Positions 6,337 through 8,480 of a stretch of DNA of 8,480 nucleotides are shown piece after piece. The notes beneath the pieces were generated by a model. The model worked only from the letters and a program-made list of their open reading frames with translations. It made no database searches and was not told the DNA's origin. This DNA is from Caulobacteraceae bacterium (GTDB taxonomy: Bacteria > Pseudomonadota > Alphaproteobacteria > Caulobacterales > Caulobacteraceae). The position numbers and the translations under genes are program-made. Numbering within the stretch: the stretch's first letter is position 1; every line of letters starts with the position of its first letter. The stretch spans positions 1 to 8,480 of the forward strand of contig CANGRP010000107.1 in NCBI GenBank assembly GCA_947456005.1, given 5' to 3'.

Positions 6337-7341
6337 TCAGATCTCCAGGCAGATCTTCCCGAAGTGCTTCTGTGAGATCTGGTGGGCGAAGGCGGCGGCG
6401 ATCCCGTCCAGGGGGAAGGTGGAGTCGATGACCGGACGGATCGTCGAAACCTCCAGGGCCCGGATCATTTCCTCCTGCTCCTGGCGGGAGCCGACGGTGA
6501 CGCCCTTCACGGCGACATTCTTGGACATGATCACGGCCGTCGGCACCTCGCCTGCGAAGCCCGCCAGCACGCCGATCAGCGAGACATGGCCACCGATCCG
6601 GGTGGCCGTGACCGACTGGGCCAGGGTGCCCGCCCCGCCGATCTCCACCACCACGTCCACGCCCCGCCCGCCGGTCAGGGCGGCGGCGGCGGCGCCCCAT
6701 TCCGGGGTCTGGCGGTAGTTGATCAGGTGGTCGGCGCCGAGGGCCTTGAGCCGCTCCAGCTTCTCGTCGGAGGAGGAGGTGGAGATCACCGTCGCGCCGG
6801 CCGCCTTGGCCAGCTGCAGGGCGAAGATGGAGACCCCGCCCGTGCCCTGGGTCAGGACCACGTCGCCGGGCTTGATCCGCGCCTCGACCATCAGGGCCCG
6901 CCAGGCGGTCAGGGCCGCGCAGGGCAGGGTGGCGGCCTCGGCGAAGGACCAGCCCGCAGGCATGCGGGTGAAGGCGCGGGCCGGCATGGCCACAAGCTCC
7001 GCCGCAAAGCCGTCGGCATGGTCGCCGGGCACGCCGATCAGCCGATCCAGCATCGGTCCGCCCGTCGCCCAGTTGGGGAAGAAGGTCGACAGGACCTTGT
7101 CGCCCGGGGCGTAGCCCGTCACCCCCTCGCCCACCGCGACCACCTCGCCGGCGCCGTCGGACATGGGAATCCGTCCGTCGGCGGCGGGCAGCATGCCGGC
7201 GACCACCGCGAAGTCATGGAAGTTCAGCGAACTGGCGCGGACCCGCACCAGGAGCTCGCCGGGACCGGCGACGGGATCGGCCCGCTCTTCGATGACCAGC
7301 TTGTCCAGCCCTCCCGGGGCCTTCACGGCGGCGACTTTCAT
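6337..7341 (-). CDS. MDR-superfamily NAD(P)-dependent oxidoreductase (quinone reductase/alcohol dehydrogenase type)
   Basis: The 334-residue product is a medium-chain dehydrogenase/reductase. The GroES-like catalytic domain spans residues 1-125, with LVRVRASSLNFHDFAVVAG (31-49), SDGAGEVVAVGEGV (61-74) and GDKV (80-83). The hinge is WSFAEAATLPCAALTAWRAL (131-150). The Rossmann dinucleotide fold starts at VVLTQGTGGVSIFALQLAKA (161-180), with GTGGVS as the phosphate loop and the second strand at ATVISTSSSDEK. The usual structural and catalytic zinc Cys clusters are absent, as in quinone oxidoreductase-like members. NAD(H) versus NADP(H) use and the true substrate are not predictable. Translation is placed at ATG 7341, preceded on the minus strand by AGGGAGAGG; the longer frame to 7413 adds a tail with no family similarity. 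It has no operon partner here, and faces the PRPP synthetase tail to tail. Confidence 0.9.
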   Translation of the reverse strand: MKVAAVKAPGGLDKLVIEERADPVAGPGELLVRVRASSLNFHDFAVVAGMLPAADGRIPMSDGAGEVVAVGEGVTGYAPGDKVLSTFFPNWATGGPMLDRLIGVPGDHADGFAAELVAMPARAFTRMPAGWSFAEAATLPCAALTAWRALMVEARIKPGDVVLTQGTGGVSIFALQLAKAAGATVISTSSSDEKLERLKALGADHLINYRQTPEWGAAAAALTGGRGVDVVVEIGGAGTLAQSVTATRIGGHVSLIGVLAGFAGEVPTAVIMSKNVAVKGVTVGSRQEQEEMIRALEVSTIRPVIDSTFPLDGIAAAFAHQISQKHFGKICLEI

Positions 7342-7469
7342 GGGCCTCTCCCTGACTGGCCCCCGCGGGGCCTGATGTGTTCCGGCGCGCACAATGGACA
7401 CTCCGGCGCACATCGCAAGATCACGCGACGTCAGCCCTTGCGCCCGGGCTTTGGCGGGCGTAACCGGAC

Positions 7470-7647
7470 GACGTCAAAGGGGAGTAGCCCTCCGCCATCC
7501 CCGGCGGGCCCCTGCGTCAACACACTTGGCCGGCATGGCCATGGCGCAGGGAGAACGGTCCGTCCTTTCAGGGCGGGGGTTCGGGCGAGACCGATGGCGC
7601 TGCGGCCCCGTTCTGTCGGGCGGGGGCTGTTGCGACCATTGGATGTC
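7470..7647 (+). ncRNA. yybP-ykoY manganese riboswitch (candidate)
   Basis: The leader of the transporter gene contains AAAGGGGAGTAGCC (7476-7489), the highly conserved L1 core of the yybP-ykoY class, and GCGACCATTGG (7632-7642), which fits the distal L3/P1 core around GACC. A closing P1 stem can be drawn between 7470-7480 (GACGTCAAAGG) and 7636-7647 (CCATTGGATGTC), with one bulged A and one A-A mismatch. Internal stems are CCGCC/GGCGG (7492-7496 with 7503-7507), CCCTGCG/CGCAGGG (7510-7516 with 7545-7551) enclosing TGGCC/GGCCA (7527-7531 with 7537-7541), and GCCCC/GGGGC (7605-7609 with 7623-7627). GCGTCAACACAC (7514-7525) resembles the conserved internal stretch I recall from Proteobacterial members. 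This class senses Mn2+ and commonly precedes UPF0016 exporters, the type of gene found 26 bases downstream. A second GAGACC at 7587-7592 is an alternative L3. Confidence 0.82.
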
Positions 7648-7659
7648 TCGCCGCCCGAC
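7615..7659 (+). promoter_or_regulatory. Switching hairpin (expression platform) before the transporter start
   Basis: Bases 7615-7623 (GTCGGGCGG) are perfectly complementary over nine bases to 7651-7659 (CCGCCCGAC). This hairpin loops out the 3' strand of the proposed riboswitch P1 (7636-7647). Through 7623 it also competes with the GCCCC/GGGGC stem. Its 3' arm ends two bases before CGGAA (7661-7665), the probable ribosome binding site. The hairpin and the closed aptamer are therefore largely mutually exclusive. I infer that Mn2+ binding closes P1 and frees the ribosome site; no T-tract is present, so control is more likely translational. Confidence 0.6.
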
Positions 7660-7672
7660 CCGGAACTGATCC

Positions 7673-8248
7673 TTGGAACCCTTCCTCACCTCCACCGCCA
7701 TCGTCACCCTCGCCGAGATCGGCGACAAGACCCAGTTGCTGGCCATTGTCCTGGCCGCGCGCTTCGTCCAGCCCTTCCCCATCATCGGGGGCATTCTTGT
7801 CGCCACCCTGGCCAACCACTTCCTGGCGGCCCTGGTCGGCGCCCAGGCGGCGGCCTTCCTGCAGGGCGACCTCTTCCGCTACGCCATCGCCGCGTCCTTC
7901 ATCGCCATGGCCGCCTGGACCCTCATTCCCGACAAGCTCGACGAGGACGAGCCCCTGAAGGCCCCGGCGAAGATGGGCGCCTTCCTGACCACCACCGTGG
8001 CCTTCTTCATCGTCGAGATGGGCGACAAGACCCAGCTGGCCACCGTCGCCCTCGGCGCGCGGTTCGAATCCGCCCTCATCGTCACACTGGGCACGACCCT
8101 GGGCATGATGCTGGCCAACGTCCCGGCCGTCTTCCTCGGCCACGAGATCCTGAAGCGGGTGTCCCTGACCCTGGTCCGCCGGATCGCTGCGGGCCTCTTC
8201 CTGGTCATCGGCGTCTGGATGATCGTCCAGACCGCGGGCTGGGTCTGA
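7673..8248 (+). CDS. TMEM165/GDT1 (UPF0016) family transporter, probable Mn2+ exporter
   Basis: The 191-residue inner-membrane protein has the two-fold repeat of the UPF0016 family. The metal-binding motif E-x-G-D-K-T-Q occurs twice, at residues 15-21 (EIGDKTQ) and 115-121 (EMGDKTQ), each in the first helix of a three-helix half. A polar, acidic linker (about residues 87-99) joins the halves. Bacterial relatives such as MneA of Vibrio export manganese, and the yybP-ykoY-like leader supports that substrate here. The start is TTG 7673: the reading frame carries a TGA at 7667-7669, so the ATG at 7643 cannot be used. The encoded start, MEPFLTSTAIVTLAEIGDKT, matches the family N-terminus. A weak GGAA lies at 7662-7665. 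The gene is divergent from the oxidoreductase and seems to stand alone. Confidence 0.92.
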   Translation: MEPFLTSTAIVTLAEIGDKTQLLAIVLAARFVQPFPIIGGILVATLANHFLAALVGAQAAAFLQGDLFRYAIAASFIAMAAWTLIPDKLDEDEPLKAPAKMGAFLTTTVAFFIVEMGDKTQLATVALGARFESALIVTLGTTLGMMLANVPAVFLGHEILKRVSLTLVRRIAAGLFLVIGVWMIVQTAGWV

Positions 8249-8273
8249 GGCCCGGCGCTGCGGAAATTGCTCG

Positions 8274-8368
8274 CCCAAGGGGGAGCTCTCGGCGAAGCCG
8301 GGTAAGGGGGTCGACGGCGGCTCAGCAGACCCCCTCCGTCCCGCATTCGCGGTCCACCTCCCCCTGGG
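8274..8368. repeat. Caulobacterales-type fold-back intergenic repeat
   Basis: Bases 8274-8285 (CCCAAGGGGGAG) pair with 8358-8368 (CTCCCCCTGGG) with one bulged A. Inside lie AGGGGGTC (8305-8312) against GACCCCCT (8328-8335), CGGC-GAA-GCCG (8290-8300) and CCGC-ATTC-GCGG (8341-8352). The overall shape is a cloverleaf-like fold-back element. I recall near-identical strings (GACCCCCTCCGTC, CACCTCCCCC) as an abundant intergenic repeat in Caulobacter and relatives; copy number here cannot be checked. It could also end transcription from the transporter gene. Confidence 0.6.
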
Positions 8369-8425
8369 GGACTATTGCGAAATCCCCGGATCGTGATTCC
8401 CTGCTTTGGCGGCGGAGGATTTGCG
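8369..8425 (+). mobile_element. Probable left end of an insertion sequence
   Basis: Directly after the intergenic repeat the sequence changes character (GACTATTGCGAAATCCCC from 8370) and leads into a transposase-like start at 8426. This is where the terminal inverted repeat and leader of an element would be expected. The other end is outside the window, so exact boundaries and target duplication cannot be shown. Confidence 0.4.
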
Positions 8426-8480
8426 ATGTCAGTGAAGTCGACGGGACAGCTTGGGTTTGGCGAGATTGGCGCGGCCCGTC
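8426..8480 (+). CDS. N-terminus of a probable transposase (IS5-like), cut by window end
   Basis: ATG 8426 is preceded by a strong Shine-Dalgarno GGAGG (8414-8418) seven bases upstream. The 18 full codons visible read MSVKSTGQLGFGEIGAAR and run off the window. A short basic start followed by Q-L-G-F-G-E is reminiscent of the N-terminus of IS5-group transposases (the 'GQLSFAE' type). The family call rests on a few residues and is tentative, but a gene start here is well supported. Confidence 0.5.
   Translation, partial: MSVKSTGQLGFGEIGAAR

Noticed and set aside
7438..7466. TTGCGC and TAACCG with a 17-base spacer as the transporter promoter
   Set aside because: Both boxes match consensus poorly, a GC hairpin (7441-7446 with 7455-7460) fills the spacer, and the start site would fall inside the P1 strand of the riboswitch.
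7568..8278. Minus-strand frame of 236 codons opposite the transporter
   Set aside because: Gly/Glu/Asp/Arg-rich low-complexity shadow of a clear UPF0016 gene and of its riboswitch leader.

Overview
The window looks like a chromosomal segment of a high-GC alphaproteobacterium, most likely a member of the Caulobacterales (Caulobacter or Phenylobacterium type). This is an inference from codon use, the strong G/C third-position bias of the right half, and a fold-back intergenic repeat at 8274-8368 that I recall as typical of that group. I could not run a search.

Left part (1 to about 3800) is less GC-rich and reads as accessory DNA. It opens with the C-terminal end of an IS630-type transposase (1-132). 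A GNAT acetyltransferase follows (241-756), then about 480 bases with no convincing gene. Next comes a translationally coupled pair: an alkyltransferase-like MGMT-family protein whose catalytic Cys position is Trp (1237-1737), and a membrane-anchored SRPBCC protein (1734-2234). Facing them on the minus strand are a small exported protein or lipoprotein (3764-3495) and a Tat-type exported YHYH-domain protein (3514-2333), again overlapping. An inverted repeat lies between the converging genes.

Right part (about 3830 to 8370) is very GC-rich and looks like host backbone. A two-gene operon with an ATGA overlap encodes a type-2 thymidine phosphorylase of the AMP-phosphorylase-like branch (3947-5440) and a divergent PRPP synthetase (5437-6330), a likely nucleotide/ribose-phosphate salvage unit. 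An MDR-family oxidoreductase (7341-6337) converges on it. Divergent from the oxidoreductase is a TMEM165/GDT1 (UPF0016) transporter (7673-8248) with a TTG start. Its leader carries the hallmarks of a yybP-ykoY manganese riboswitch (about 7470-7647) plus a mutually exclusive hairpin next to the start codon.

Right edge: a cloverleaf-like intergenic repeat (8274-8368) abuts the apparent left end of another insertion sequence, whose reading frame starts at 8426 and runs off the window.

The most interesting items are the manganese riboswitch and its switching hairpin, the phosphorylase-PRPP synthetase pair, and the PWWRV alkyltransferase-like protein. I did not find a wholly new defence or mobile system.
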